Part shown: piece after piece, positions 1 through 12,868 of the stretch
Position numbering within the stretch: position 1 is the first letter of the stretch
Layout of the letters: each line of letters opens with the position of its first letter
Assembly (NCBI GenBank): GCA_963942565.1
Contig: OZ012684.1
Span: 62,252,846-62,316,845 of the forward strand
Length of the DNA stretch: 64,000 nt
Source of the DNA: Maea johnstoni
Lineage: Eukaryota; Annelida; Polychaeta; Spionida; Magelonidae
Direction of reading: 5' to 3'
Made by a program: the position numbers and the translations under genes
The notes under the pieces: generated by a model
Told to the model about the DNA's origin: nothing
Databases searched by the model: none
The model's input: only the letters and a program-made list of their open reading frames with translations

Positions 1-2280
1 CACCTAACCATTTTACCCCTACTCTAACCCCAGGTGCGATATAATATAGGGACTGCAGGTAAAACACTCAGTTCCTAAAAGCTTTCCATACAGCTCACAT
101 TAGAAAAATGCAGTCCTAAAGTGAAGTAGCAAAGCAGTATTGTCAATACATCACATACACTAGCTCAATGCAAAATAGGAATATTGGACAATAGTCTGAA
201 ACTGAGGAAAAATAATTACACTCAATATTGGCATCACATTACTATGTAACAAATACCTCTAGATATCAATATTGGAAAGCAATATTTGAGTAATGTTTGA
301 GTATATGTCAAGTATATGTTTGAGTATCATTGGCAACTTTCTCACATACCCCAATCAGGATGATTTGAACAAGGAGCAGCTGAGTGCGTTGTTTGAAATG
401 GCAAGCACTCAGAGTGCAGTATCATGTGTTAATTGAGTAATGATTATATTTGATGACAATTAAATCTGCCAGCATTGTCTGTCACCTAATTATAGGGAGA
501 GATTACTTAGAAGAGTTCCATGTTCATTTTATATCAACGTTTATGCTGTGTCACATGCATATACAAAAAACTCTACTTCTTATATGTCTGTGACACTTTA
601 AAAAGAGGTGGCGAACCCTTTAAAAATGATAATTTAAAAAAAATATTACCATATATTTTTTTGGGGGGGGGGGGGGCTCCAGGCATGAATGGGTTAATAG
701 AAAAATGGTAATATTGTATGAAGACATAATATTACAAAAAATATAATATAACCATAAATATGGTAAAATAACCATAACGGATTATAACTGATTATTTTAT
801 AATTACTCTCAAATGAGTAATTAAAGTATATTAAATCAGAGACATTGATCAAAGTCACTGATTAAATAGAGGCTTGGTCTAGAAGCAAATTCTTTAAGTA
901 TCTTACAAAGCAGACTACAATTGCCTGGATTTTATCTGTAAATATCTGGAGTTTACATTCGAATGTCTGGATGCCGTGACATTCATAAAAGTAACTTGAT
1001 CAAGTCTAAATTTGCCAAGTATTTGAAGATTCACTGGTAAGTGTCTGTTCAACATTTCTCCTTCAACTGTCACTACATTCTTAGCCATGAGGGTGTCTGG
1101 TAGGTATATGGGCACCAAAACCCTCAAAAATCAACCCTAAGGACATACATTTTTGTGAGGAATTAATTAAAATGTCAATTTTAAGCATATGATTGAAGTT
1201 TTCCACTTCAATATAATTTCTATGTCATGGCATGAGGATATTATGCCTCACTTCATTAAGTAAAGACAGGTTAATAGTGGCAATTTGAGGTGGTATGCTT
1301 CAAAGGGAACTTTAAGCCATGAAACAGTTAACTATGAACATTACTTGATAGGCATAAGCTCTCATCCATGACTTAAGTTACCATTTCAAGTACAGAGACC
1401 TCTGAGAAGAAAAACTATTGATACAGTTATGCAACCCAAATTTCTGTACAGATTACAAAACATTACCTTATAACAGCTGAAGCAACTGATATGTCCCAAA
1501 TATTACAAAATAGATTACAAAATATGGCCAATTACCGACATTGCTTGCTAAGCACGGGCTCTTATATGCCAGGGTTTAGGAAGCGTTTCAAGTATGACGG
1601 ACCGTGGGAAGTGATCAAAGCTGTGTGTCCATTAAAACAAAGCATGGAGGAGGATTATAATGGAATAAAAGCACGAGGCCAGGAGACAGTGCTCCTAGCG
1701 CGACATCAAAGGATGGGAAAACCATTTGGTAATCCAGGGATTGCTTTTATGGTTAGTGGGAACAGGACAAATAGCCAGGCTGTCCTCTGAAGGAGTGCTT
1801 GTATGTCATTAAGGATCAGGAGCGTTCAGGATTCTGCCTTTAAGTCTATCATGCATGATTACATACAAAATCTCCTTAATCCCCTTGATGCAGATATAAG
1901 GTTATAATGCAAAAGTATTTGTACGTATTGTACTTAGGACTATTCTACAACATTGAATCAGGATCAAAGAAATCAACTGAAAAAGTTCTTGGTGTCCATA
2001 GAAATTGTTGTATGTATTAGGGTTACAAAATTGTATCAATAATACCATATTTTAACCAATTTCAAAGTGCTACATGTATATTGTCATTATTATGTTCAGT
2101 TTATTAGTACCACAAAATGCAGATGCCAAGCACGAATGTGTTGGTGAAAGTTGAGATTCCTCCTCTCAGGAAGACTCAGGTGCAATTTGAAATATCAGCA
2201 GAGGACATTGACATTATTTCTACATTCATGAAGTATTCTATTCACATAGGATCGTGCAAGGTTAGCATCTGTCTGTGACG
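1..2280. other. AT-rich intron, mostly featureless
   Basis: Contains a poly-G run (663-676) joined to a lone M1 right end AGGCATGAATGGGTTAA (681-697). A GC-richer open stretch at 1491-1790 gives a 99-codon frame with a basic product (MGKPFGNPG near its end). It is unrecognised and may be non-coding. Confidence 0.5.
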
Positions 2281-2283
2281 GAG

Positions 2284-2760
2284 TATCTTTAACATGGTAG
2301 GATTGCGCTTATCATAATGGTCAGTCTGAGAGCTTTGGTGTGCATCATATTCATCACTTATTAACCCATTAATGCTTAAGAGTTCCTCCAGAGGTTGTTG
2401 CCTGGAATCATAATACGTTTTACAATTACTTTGGGAAGGAGTATAATCTTTAACATGGTAGGATTGTGCTTATCATAATGGTCAGTCTGAAAGCTTTGGT
2501 GTGTATCATATTCATCACTTATTAACCCATTAATGCTTAAGAGTTCCTCCAGAAACTGTTGTCTGGAATTATAATATGTTTTACAATTACTCTTGGAAGG
2601 AGTATAATCTTTAACATGGCAGTATTGGGCTTATCATAATGGTCAATCTGAAAGCTTTGGTGTGTATCATATTCATCATTTATGAACCCATTAATGCTTT
2701 AGAGATCCTCCAGAAACTGTTGTCTGGAACTAAAATACTCCTGACAATAACTTCGTAAAA
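2284..2760. repeat. 161-bp tandem repeat, three copies, containing an M1 MITE end
   Basis: The marker AACATGG recurs at 2291, 2452 and 2613, and the TTAACCCATTAATGC start recurs at 2361, 2522 and 2683 (last TTAA changed to TGAA), giving an exact 161-bp period. Each unit holds ~80 bp of unique flank (CTTATCATAATGGTCA) and the first ~80 bp of an M1 MITE. Only the third copy continues into a full element. Confidence 0.9.
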
Positions 2761-2915
2761 GAGAATGATTTTACAAAATAATTGAAGGAGAGTTTTTGAT
2801 AATGATTTAATTAACATTTCTCTGTCAAATATTTTCCACATATGCTTTAGCCTGCAAGATTTTATCAACATTGTGAGGCTGCTGATCTTGTCTGCTATGA
2901 GCATTAATGGGTTAA
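2683..2915 (+). mobile_element. M1 MITE, complete copy following the tandem array
   Basis: Runs from TGAA-CCCATTAATGC to GCATTAATGGG-TTAA, 233 bp. It contains the family core (TCCTCCAGAAACTGTTGTCTGGA, AATTGAAGGAGAG, GCAAGATTTTATCA, written as key words). A reverse M1 end fragment with GCAGCCAAGGCAACCTGACC abuts it at 2912-2955. Confidence 0.85.
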
Positions 2916-3221
2916 TCCATCCATTCCTGCAGCAGCCAAGGCAACCTGACCATTTCTTTTGGATACATCTCAATTTGAAAGGTCTTCTAGAATGTAATTA
3001 GCAACTTTCCCTTAATAGATATTTTGCAATGCTTTGCTTATCATAAAGATTGTCTTCAAACATATTAAAAGCCTGTTATAACTAAGGATTATGTAACTTG
3101 TATATATGGAAATTGAATACATTGTATTTTTCTCTATGGAAATACGTCAGAGGGTCAGATAATTATGTATTGAGTTATACAAGACATAATAGCAATGGTT
3201 GAAGCAATGTGCTGGTTAAAA

Positions 3222-3440
3222 TAACCCATCATGCAACGCTCACAGCAGCCAAAACAGCCTGACAATGTTGATGAAATCTTTTCAGGCAAAAACATAATAA
3301 GGAAAATATTTGGTGTAGAAATTGTTTTTAGGACACTGTCAACAACTCACCTTTGAAAGGAAATTTTCAATTGTAAATTTATTCTTGAAAGTATCAGAGA
3401 TCAAGCGAAAATTTGTGGTGGATTGGTGTCTTGGATCACC
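3222..3440 (-). mobile_element. M1 MITE, reverse orientation, one end lost
   Basis: The left end TAACCCATCATGC is followed by CAGCAGCCAAAACAGCCTGACAA and the reverse family core (TTTCAGGC, TTGAAAGTATCAGAGATC). The other terminus is not recognisable. Confidence 0.65.
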
Positions 3441-3669
3441 ACAGTAAGTGTCACTTTCCAAAGCTGCGTAAAGTATGAAAGCATTAAGGTATAATAGTGA
3501 AGTATCGCACTATAACGCTCATAATGGATGTGTTTCCTGCAGCTGAGACTCTGGGCAAACATTATTAGTATGGACAGCCTTTAAGAAGCTTTCTCAGCAA
3601 AGATATCTTATATATATATGTAGTAATACATTTGAATTAAAGTGTCGTACTAAAGCTGTTTTTCCCAAG

Positions 3670-4150
3670 CTAGGAGCCATGTGTGTATCAAGATAGAAAG
3701 CCTTGTAGTTGTCTGGGTAAGGATATCTAGAAAAAACATAGAGTGCAATAAATTGTATTGTATAGTCATCATTCTGATGCTGTTCTCTTGCGGGCAGCTT
3801 AGACCTTCACATGGTGTACCAAGGTAAGAAGCCATGTAGCTGTCTGGATAAGGATATCTAAAACATAGAGTGCAATAAATTGTATTATATAATCACAATT
3901 CTGATGCTGTCTTCATGCGGGCAGATCCAACCTTCATGGTGTACCTTGAAGGTAGGAGGCCATGGAGCTGTCTGTGAGAGAATATATTGCGGCCATACTG
4001 AAAGATCATATCCAGTAAAGAGACATTATGGTGTACCTTAGGGTAGACAGCCTTACGGCTGTGTGAAGAAGAATTTATACTCCAGACATTATGGATTGGA
4101 ATATCACGGCCATACTGGTGTACCTTAGGGTAGACATTTACCTTGTGACT
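3670..4150. repeat. Decayed minisatellite, ~130-bp unit, about four copies
   Basis: Unit marker GCC(A/T)TG(T/G)AG.TGTCTG recurs at 3700, 3831, 3959 and, shortened, 4050 (spacings 131, 128, 91). GGTGTACCTTAGGGTAGACA recurs in the last two units. The open frame at 3893-4201 on the minus strand is a by-product of this repeat. Confidence 0.75.
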
Positions 4151-4559
4151 GCCTAGATCAGAATCTATCATACCCCATCTTGATATTACCACAGACAGCA
4201 TATTGTTTTACACACCAATGATGGTCTCGGAGCACTTCAGGGACATCTTGGTTTATGACAGCCTTGGCATACACCTGCACGTTCCATGTACAGGGCTGAT
4301 AAAGGGGACAATTATCATCATGACACCTGCGGAAGTGGAGTCCATTCCTATTGTACATCATAATATACCACACATCATCTATTCTAGTTCTAGATCCAAC
4401 TTATGTCCTCATCTGACACTTTAACCTTACATAGTAATATAATACGAGACAGGGCTCTGTGATACCCAGAGGAGTGCCTATAACAATGGACATAAGTGAA
4501 GAAGATTCCCAGAGATGGATCATCAGGCAATTGTGTCCATTTGTCTTACCTTTCCCCGA

Positions 4560-4791
4560 AACCATTCTTTTTTAGGATTTTCTCCAGAAATTTTCATATG
4601 GATATATAACACTTTTGAAAACTACTTCTGAATTGAAAATAAAAGTATCTTTCTTAATATTTGAAGGAGAGTTGCAAATGTTCTGATTTAAACATTTTTC
4701 CATCAAATAATTCATTAACAATGCTTTTGACTGGAAAATTTCATCAAAATTGTTAGGCTGCTTGCAGCTGTTGTGAGCATTAGTGGGTTAA
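4560..4791 (+). mobile_element. M1 MITE, left end degraded
   Basis: The right end GAGCATTAGTGGG-TTAA at 4791 and an internal AATATTTGAAGGAGAGTTG mark the family. The left terminus is substituted beyond clear recognition. Confidence 0.65.
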
Positions 4792-6598
4792 CAAATGTAG
4801 CTGAGCCCTCCCAGAACATCCAAGGATTTTTCTTTTCTTATCATAAATCAGTATTCTATGTTTTACAGGCATCTAAATGCCGAGGCACTCCTGTGAAAAC
4901 ACTTCCAATAATAGTATATTCAGCCTTCTATGTTTATGCGTATAGCACTTAATGACAATCACCCCATTCACCACTGTCCATCGCATGTCTCATAAAAACA
5001 ACTCCATGCATCTATTCTTAGAATGTTAACGCACAGTAAGAATAAAAGTATAACATGTTTCCTCTATATCACCCTTTTTATTACCTGAGTCAGATACTTT
5101 AAGGTAATGATAAGATACGTATGAAAGGGACTAAAAAACTAGAACAATTCCAAAAAATCAACCAAACAAACATTAACATTGTTTTAATTACCTACTTATA
5201 ACACAAAGTCAAACATGGAACATTGTGCAAAAAAATGAAACGAAATGAGGCGCAACTTTACGAATAAAAGTTTAATAAAGAATGCACTAGATAATAAGTT
5301 AGTCCATTACCAAATATAACACAAAAAAGTGTATTTGACTTGACGGAAGTTGCCTGAAGACAAACAATGGTTTTGCGGGTGTTATTAGACAATTGCACAC
5401 GAATCTATGCAGACTCACACTCGACCCACAGTCGTTGATCCACATCCCCATTCTGATCACATGACTCAAGCCCCGACTTCTAAGAACGGCAAACAGAATA
5501 TTTCTACTGCCTACATTTCCTAATGAGTACTTCTTGTAGCCAAAACCCAGGCAGAATATAGAAGCCCTTGTATGGGTACTAAACTGCAGCCAGGCAGAAG
5601 CATTTCATACCGCAATCACTTGTAAGAAACCCTGTGCATGCAAATAGGTAGTAATAACGTAATACTTTATCTCAGCCATCCACTTGCTTGAGGGAAGGGA
5701 ATCACAATCCATGCTCTTGTAATACTGGCATGTGCAACAGAAGCAATATCATAAAAGTTTACATTTGCGCCTGGGGATTTTTACTTCTTGTCTTGCACCT
5801 GACAGGAAAAGAAGCAACAATAACCATTTTAGATAGATAAATGGGGAGTCAGCAAAATCTAGATTACAAAGAGCACTGTGTCAGTTTAAGGTATCATAAC
5901 ATACATCAATTCTTAACATTTCTAGCATACCCTAACTTGGTTTTGTAATCCATTTGTTCTTAATAATAGTACCACATATATAGTGTTTGGAATCAATTTC
6001 TAAATGATTCCTCATTCATTATGAAAAAAGATAATTTCTATTTCAGCCAACCACTGTCATTTGAGCATTTGTATTGATTCTTTGCATACAATTGCCAAAA
6101 TATGTTTTGTTACCTAATTATTTTGGGTGTTCATTGTACTTTAGCACAATTTGACACCTTTTTGGTGGCTAGATCGATTTCCCATCCTCGGTGATAAAAT
6201 AGCAAAGAACAGTATTAAGTAATTTGTTAATATGTCATTTTAAGCATTAAAAGCATTATGTTAGGGCATTAATAGCTGAAGTCCTGTCATAATTGAGATA
6301 GAAAATGCATTACACTGATTGTATACTCATTTCAACATGGTACACCATAATCTATTTTTTTTAACTTTGACTTAAATCCTGAATTTCTGAGAAAAGCAAT
6401 CTTATCACACATCCTCCCACAGGCTAATTGATTATGATTTAGAGTTTGTTATTTAGAGTGGATGACATAAGAATGATAAATTCGCATATTATTCCCATAA
6501 AACACATCTCAATTTTTTTTGAGGGCATAAACATTTAGATAATGTAGCACCTGTTAAACCGTATTGCTTTAAGACAAACCATTTTAAAAGGCATCTAC
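4792..6598. other. Intron, nothing recognised
   Basis: AT-rich, without clear repeats, open frames or motif clusters by eye. Confidence 0.5.
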
Positions 6599-7018
6599 TT
6601 AACCTATTCATGCTTAACCCTTATGCTGCTGTTGGCTACTTCGGCCAATACAGAATGATGCAAAAATCCTGAAAAATGATTGAAACCCTGGCAAATGGGT
6701 GCTCATCTGAGAGTACTCAGCGAGAGCTTTCCAATGAGTACCAACATGACAGGGTTTAGATAATTTAAAAGAAAATTGCGTTCTTGTGCTTTTGATGAAA
6801 GTAGCCTCAGCATTGGAAGGGTTAAGAGTTCCTCTAGAAATTGTCATCTGATTGTACAATATTTAAGCTGATAATTTTGGAATTAAGAATGATTTTACCA
6901 AATCTATGATGGCGATTTGTTGGTAATATTTTGAATGACATTTCTTCTTCAGATATAATCCCAATTTTTCTTTTGCCTGCAAGATTTCATCGTTGTGTAT
7001 GAGCATTAATGGGGTTTA
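6599..7018 (+). mobile_element. M1 MITE split by a nested M2 element
   Basis: The left end TTAACCTATTCATGC (6599-6613) is separated from its continuation GAGTTCCTCTAGAAATTG (6826 on) by a complete M2 copy. The right end GAGCATTAATGGGG at 7001-7014 has a decayed TTAA. Confidence 0.85.
6614..6825 (+). mobile_element. M2 MITE nested in M1 with TTAA on both sides
   Basis: TTAA-CCCTTATGCTGCTG at 6614 and GCATTGGAAGGG-TTAA ending 6825. Uninterrupted M1 copies have a single TTAA at this point (ATGCTTAAGAG), so the insertion duplicated the target TTAA. TTAA duplication with CCC/GGG ends is the piggyBac pattern. Interior words: GAAACCCTG, GAGTACTCAGC, ACATGACAGGGTTTAGA. Confidence 0.9.
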
Positions 7019-7021
7019 CAA

Positions 7022-7208
7022 CTAAACCCTCCCAACGATAAGACTACTTTCACCCAAAGCACAAGGATGCAAAGATTTTTGAAAACCTTCCAAACCTTGT
7101 CATGTTGGTATTCATCAAATAGCTATCAGACTAGCAGAGTAACTGTCATCTCAGCTTTTTTGAATAACTTTTACTGGCAAAATTAGCCACCAGCAGCATA
7201 AGGGTTAA
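7022..7208 (-). mobile_element. M2 MITE, reverse orientation, worn left end
   Basis: Ends CCAGCAGCATAAGGG-TTAA at 7208, the reverse of the M2 start. The left end CTAAACCCTCCCAACG and internal TTTCACCCAAAGCACAAGG match the M2 end. It lies immediately beside the split M1 element. Confidence 0.75.
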
Positions 7209-10200
7209 AAGGAGAGGCACTTTTCTCTTGACCCATATTAGTCTTATGATAAGTGTGCGAATGAAGAATCTATCAACTGTACAGAACTGCTTTAGATATT
7301 TAAGTTTGTTAAGTATGCCTCTAGCACTTCAGCAACATATATCTAGGCTGTATATTTACCCAAATAAGGCCACACATGAACTGTAATTAAATCGTAATTT
7401 TAAGCCTGATTTTTTTCAAGAAGTACACAAAAATTAAAATTGAAATTATGTTTGTGTGTTTTGAAATCTTATTTTCCTGCTTGCCAACATCTATGGAACA
7501 TAAGAGCATTTGTGACTTTAGAATATCAAAAACATAGTCAATAAAATATAAATATTGTAAACATCCTTTTGTGTACACACCTTAGTACCCAGGTTGCACT
7601 AAGGGTATCTGACCTAAAAGCCACTAAAATTAATAACAGTATATTGACCCGGGACACCTGTTTTAATCATTTGTGTGTTGAAAATTCATCCTTCAATTAC
7701 TTTTCATAATTACATTTCTTAGGCATTGGGATTACTTCTGGCACGCATGTGATAAGCAAACCAAGGATAAAAGGTCTCTTTATATTATAAAACTCACTAG
7801 TAATCCTTATAAAGGCCCCTCTCACAATTGTGATCCTAAAGATCTTAAACATCACATATAGTTCTAGGCCTTCAGTTGTTTAACGTTACTCACTATTGTT
7901 AATTGCTACCCTATAATCCAAAGGTAGCATTTCTAGCTACTCAGCTGTTAACTCCTTGATGTAGCTGTCAGGAAAGGGGGCTTACGGGATGACTCGGTTA
8001 AGACTGTAAGGAAGATCACCGTTCATTTCCTGAGATAACAGGCAGAAAAAAGGAAAGAGCATTTTTTTATAGTGTAGTGTTATACTCATGCTAAATAAGC
8101 ATGGTTTGTTTGGGCTTAAAACTACCAGCTTAGAGAATATTGGGAGGTAGAAAGTCTTTTTTAAATAGAAAAAAGAATAATGACATTGCATATCTAAAAT
8201 CTAAATTAATGATGTATCTATAAATTGCTGCAAGCAATTTATCATAAATCTATTTCTAAAAAGTTGATAAAACAATATGATGTAAGAATAGCTTCAAGGC
8301 CTGATGCCTGACATCAAAAAGTGATAAATTGTCTGCTTATTGATTAGTGTTTTTTTGAATTATACTAAGCTTGGTATTTCAGTGGGGGGGGGGGGGGGGG
8401 GGGTTATAACCCACCCATGCTTGAAGCACAGCAAAGGGCTAGACTGTTTTAGTCATACCTTTTACAAAGGCCAAATAATATTTCCATCACCCTCTCTTGT
8501 TTTCCATTCGACATCTAACCTATATGTCTAACAAATTGATGCAGGAATGTTTAACATACAACAAAAAAAATGCAGGTACATTTTCACATATAAGTAAACT
8601 GATGCAGGTAAGCACAAATTGAATGAATTACCAAAGTAGATTATTTGATGACCAATTATTTTCAAGATCTTTGTGTTCAGTGACTGTGTTCATTATTCAG
8701 CACTGAATTCCAAGATAATTCATACTCAACTACTTTATATTATTCTTGCAAATTCGCTTTTAATTGCCAATTACTTAAGCAAATTAGTAGTTAGGAAATC
8801 CAGATGCTACTCCCATCAGTATCATTGAAGTAGAAATTGTTACTTAAAGAGCCATTCATCAATATCTTTCACAGCAGTCTCTAGCTGAAATCCTTTAATC
8901 TTTAAGTACAAGTGCATCATGCAAAATACTCTACTGATTGTAACTTCTCATACATTCTAGAAATGCTATTCAGATATTCTCATTAGTCTGCAAGTATAAT
9001 GGAAGTTAGTCCTACTGAGACCATAGTTACTCATAATTTAGATAATTTAAACTGTCGTGACTGCATAATAATACTGTCATGAATGCATGAGATTGTGGAA
9101 TTGTAACGATACATTGACCAACAATTATGACTCTGAATGTATCAGATTATGACCAAGCTCTTAAGATCTATAAGGTGCTATTGGCACCTTCAGCTGTATT
9201 TCCTTTTCTGTGAGTAAAATTGATGTTACTTATAAATTCTAGTGGCACAAGAGGTTCATGGATCAACCTCTTGCAGTCTTATCAGGAATAAATCACGGCT
9301 GGAAGTCAGAAATTTACCAAGGGGTTAACATTTTTCGATATCTCACCTGTGATCAATACAATTCAGTAATTGTTCCAATGAGGTTGAATTTTCTAACCAT
9401 ACTACAACACAGTTGCAATTCATCAGTACATTAGTTCAATTTTCACCCTGTGGCCACTGGCTAGAGTTGTAACAAGTCAGGCTTGAGTTTAATCTCTGGT
9501 TGAATCCCTTATCGCTGCTTCACACGCCTCTTTTCCAGCTCCCAGCTCATCAATTCCCCTATCTCACCTAAAGCCCCAGCCACGGCCTGCATGGGAATCG
9601 TCCACTTAGCCCACACGCCGCACAAACACAAATTGTTACAGATACGTAGAAGCTTACAGCAGACCAGTCTGAAACGTCTGCAATAAACATGAATCTAATG
9701 CTCTCTTTTCATCAGAGTACAATTGCCGTTTAGTATCAGATCTACTTAGGGCATCACATACCTCTCCCCTCCCAGACAGTTTAGAAAACATGTGTAATAT
9801 AGGACCGCTCTTTGGCTAGGTCAATGCACAGTAAAAGAGCAGTTTAAACCAGGTTTATTGCCCAACCAAAGCATATTGGCACCGGCATAAGATGTCAACT
9901 ACGCTGCCATTATGGGTATATTAAAAATGTTGAAAGGCTTATAGATATTTGGGTTGGGCTTGGCATTTTAGTTGCCTATGGCCAAACAAAGCCACTATCC
10001 ATTTTAGTAAAAAAAAATATAAATCTTTTCAAAAAGCACATAGCCTTTAACATTAGATAATTTTGTACTTAGTAATAACATTTACAACTTTGAAACTTAA
10101 AACCATCACAAAAAGGTCCTTTAATCTTCTTAATTAAGGACGACTGAGAAAGATGGTTTATACATTAAGGCAATTGTTTGGGTAAGTGATTTGAGTTATT

Positions 10201-10383
10201 CCTTGTATAGTAGTAGATGAGACCTCATCCCATCATCTCTATGCTAGGCAGAGCTGGTGTACGGTTACCAGTATAATCTGATAATAGTGATCACCATGAT
10301 CTGGGGCTGATGAACGAGAAGACAATGTCAATAGGATTAGGGAGTTACAAAGAAAAAAAAGACAAGCTGCAATAAATAAACGC
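7209..10383. other. Intron, nothing recognised apart from a poly-G run
   Basis: A poly-G tract lies at 8384-8403. A GC-richer segment at 9480-9660 has no open frame of note. The rest is AT-rich and unstructured by eye. Confidence 0.5.
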
Positions 10384-10597
10384 TTAACCCATACATGCCT
10401 GTAGCGGTCAAAATAGGACTCTTTCACAAATACACAAATTATGAAAAAGTTTCGAGGATAAATGTTCATCAAAGACCGGCTTAAGTGTTTTTTCTAATAT
10501 TTTGAGGAGATACGTTAAACTTTTGTGTTATTTTTAAATCATCATTGGAGAAGATCATCAGGTACTACAAGAGAAGCATCAAGTATGAATGGGTTAA
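10384..10597 (-). mobile_element. M1-related MITE, diverged, reverse
   Basis: TTAACCCATACATGCC at 10384 and AGTATGAATGGGTTAA ending 10597, 214 bp with clear inverted ends. The interior is strongly diverged from typical M1 copies, so it is an old or separate subfamily. Confidence 0.75.
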
Positions 10598-10959
10598 CCA
10601 AATATCCCTTTCCTAATACAATACTGCCTACTAGCCCTTCACATAAAAGGAAGCAGTTGGTATAGTAGTGATTTATTCAGTCAAGTAGAGTAAAGTTTCT
10701 GTGGCAGATAAAAATGTTCAAGGATGACAGTTGATAACAGAAAATTTTATTTCAAATATTGTTTGTTTCTGGTGACATATATACTCTATTGCCTCTCTCT
10801 TTGTTGAAGGAAGGTTAAAGAATTGTTTTTTTATGTTGCTTTCAACAGTTTAGGTCATATTGTGATGAGATTGAAACCCAGGACAGGATTAAGAATTCCC
10901 TTCTCTTTAAGAATAGTTCCAACAGGTCTTTCAGTTGCAGAAGCACCATCATCATCAGA

Positions 10960-11106
10960 ATAGACAATATACCCTCCACAATGCCTCACATTTATATAGC
11001 ATCCACGGCTGTAAACTCGCTTATGGGGAATCCAGCACCAACTTGAACCTGCAACCTCATGCTCAGGGGCCAGGCATCTTAACCTGTTAGGTCACAACAA
11101 GCCAAT
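10960..11106 (-). mobile_element. tRNA-derived SINE
   Basis: Read on the minus strand: a tRNA-like head (TTGTGACCTAACAGG...) with a B box GGTTCAAGT (complement at 11041-11049), then the tail AAATGTGAGGCATTGTGGAGG. The tail resembles that of the element at 45225, so both belong to one family. A CT repeat follows at 11110-11130. Confidence 0.6.
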
Positions 11107-11789
11107 CCCCTCTCTCTCTCTCTCTCTTTATTGAAAGTCATTCCCATTGCTAGTTATGGGTCATCCAGTGTGCTCAATGGGAATTTCATTGCCTGTAGTC
11201 CAGCTGATGCATTATAGCCATTACAATAAATCTATGGTCGCTACATTAACAATTGGTGAGAAATTCATAAAAGATAATTCTGCAATAAAACTCATGACCA
11301 GGGGCCAATTCTATGATACGGTTTAAAGTCTAAGTATCCAAAGATAGACCTTTAATAGATCTTTTTCACCTATTTTAACATTTTAAATTCTAAACCTTAG
11401 ACATCGTTCAAATCAAATTTCACCATTTCACATCTAACTCTAATTCTACTTTAGGCAAAGAGCAAGCCTCAAGTAGGCACATCAAACCTACAGGCAGTAA
11501 CACGGGTTGTCCTAGTTAAGTACATGGCACAGGTGCAGTATTTCACCTGTGTCTTTATTGCCTTCTTGAAGTGGCCTTTGTTTTCACTCCTGACTGGCCT
11601 GCACAAGGGAACGCAGATCATGACCTGCGCAGTGAGATATTGGCATCACCTCTGAGCGCCGCCATGTCTAGCCAAGAACCGCTGCAAAACAACCAATATA
11701 TTTCTTCACCTGGAATTGGATTAGGGTTGGAGTTGTGTAGAACAAAATGAGTGTTTCTGCTGAGATACGATGACAATCAGGCTTAGCAC

Positions 11790-12018
11790 TTATTCTGGTT
11801 ATGCTTGATGGTTTCTCTAGAAATTTTTGTCTGGATCTCTGATACTTTTGTAAATAACTTTGGAATTAAGAATGATATTACAAAATATTGGATAAAAGTG
11901 GTTAGTAGTGACCAAATGAACATTTCTCCTTCAAATCTTTTTCAAACTATGCTTTTGCCCGAAAGATTTTACTAAAATTGTCAGGCTGTTTTTTGCCAAT
12001 GTGTGCATTAGTGATTAA
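11790..12018 (+). mobile_element. M1 MITE, worn ends
   Basis: The core is intact (TCTCTAGAAATTTTTGTCTGGA region, AACATTTCTCCTTCAAATC, TTGTCAGGCTG). The left terminus is CTGGTTATGCTTGATGG and the right terminus GCATTAGTGATTAA. A lone M1 left end (TTAACTCACTCATGCC) follows at 12037-12073. Confidence 0.7.
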
Positions 12019-12071
12019 ACCACTTACTGAAATACCTTAACTCACTCATGCCATTATAGAGAGGTCCTCTC

Positions 12072-12123
<52 letters not shown>
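12072..12123. repeat. (ATA)n microsatellite followed by a repeat-like TATAGCGCCCTTTCC block
   Basis: About 17 ATA units, then TTGATATAGCGCCCTTTCCAC near 12130-12155. The latter motif next to ATA repeats is, from memory, a common dispersed repeat in marine invertebrate genomes. Confidence 0.85.
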
Positions 12124-12126
<3 letters not shown>

Positions 12127-12577
12127 TATTAATTGATATAGCGCCCTTTCCACATATAATGTTCAAAAGTGCTTTTAAGAATTGTCATTGAACAGATATT
12201 TATGGTCCATATATAGTCAACTAACTCTTTCCAAAATTGCTATGTTTTCAGCTGTGTATTGAAGTTTTGACTATTGTCTGTATATTCAATACTGTGGAAA
12301 ATGACACTGGAATAATGTGAATTGATTAAATATTTAACGGTAGTTGTAGTTGAGATGTGACTTGCATTTCTATTTCAAATATTTTCTGGAAGCTGCTTTT
12401 AATTGTGTCAAGACAGGACAAATAGGATCTTATAGGCATGAATGGATTAGACCACTCAAAGCCAAACCGAGCCAAAGTTACAGGTCCAGAAATGTAGTCA
12501 CTGGGAATATCCAGCTAATTCATTTGAAAATTTGTTTAGAACAGACTGCAGCATTATTCATTATTTAGCAAACCAAA

Positions 12578-12771
12578 TTAAATGTGTTCATTCTTTCATT
12601 ATACTGTTTGTCATTTGTATTCCTGAATTATCATGTTTATTAATTAAATGTCTTCATTCTTTCATTATACTGTTTGTCATTTGTATTCCTGAATTAACAT
12701 GTTTATTAATTAAATGTCTTCATTCTTTCATTATACTGTTTGTCATTTGTATTCCTGAATTAACATGTTTA
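12578..12771. repeat. 66-bp tandem repeat, three copies
   Basis: TTCATTCTTTCATTATACTG recurs with exact 66-bp spacing (markers at 12584, 12650, 12716). Because 66 is a multiple of three, the plus frame yields a repeated 22-residue string, which explains the open frame at 12532-12804. Confidence 0.9.
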
Positions 12772-12868
12772 TCCTTTAAACCAATTCATACCTGTATTGC
12801 ATAAAAATCAGAACAATTTTGGTAATTCTTTGTGACTGGTGGCTCCATAGTAGATGTCATCAGTGATA

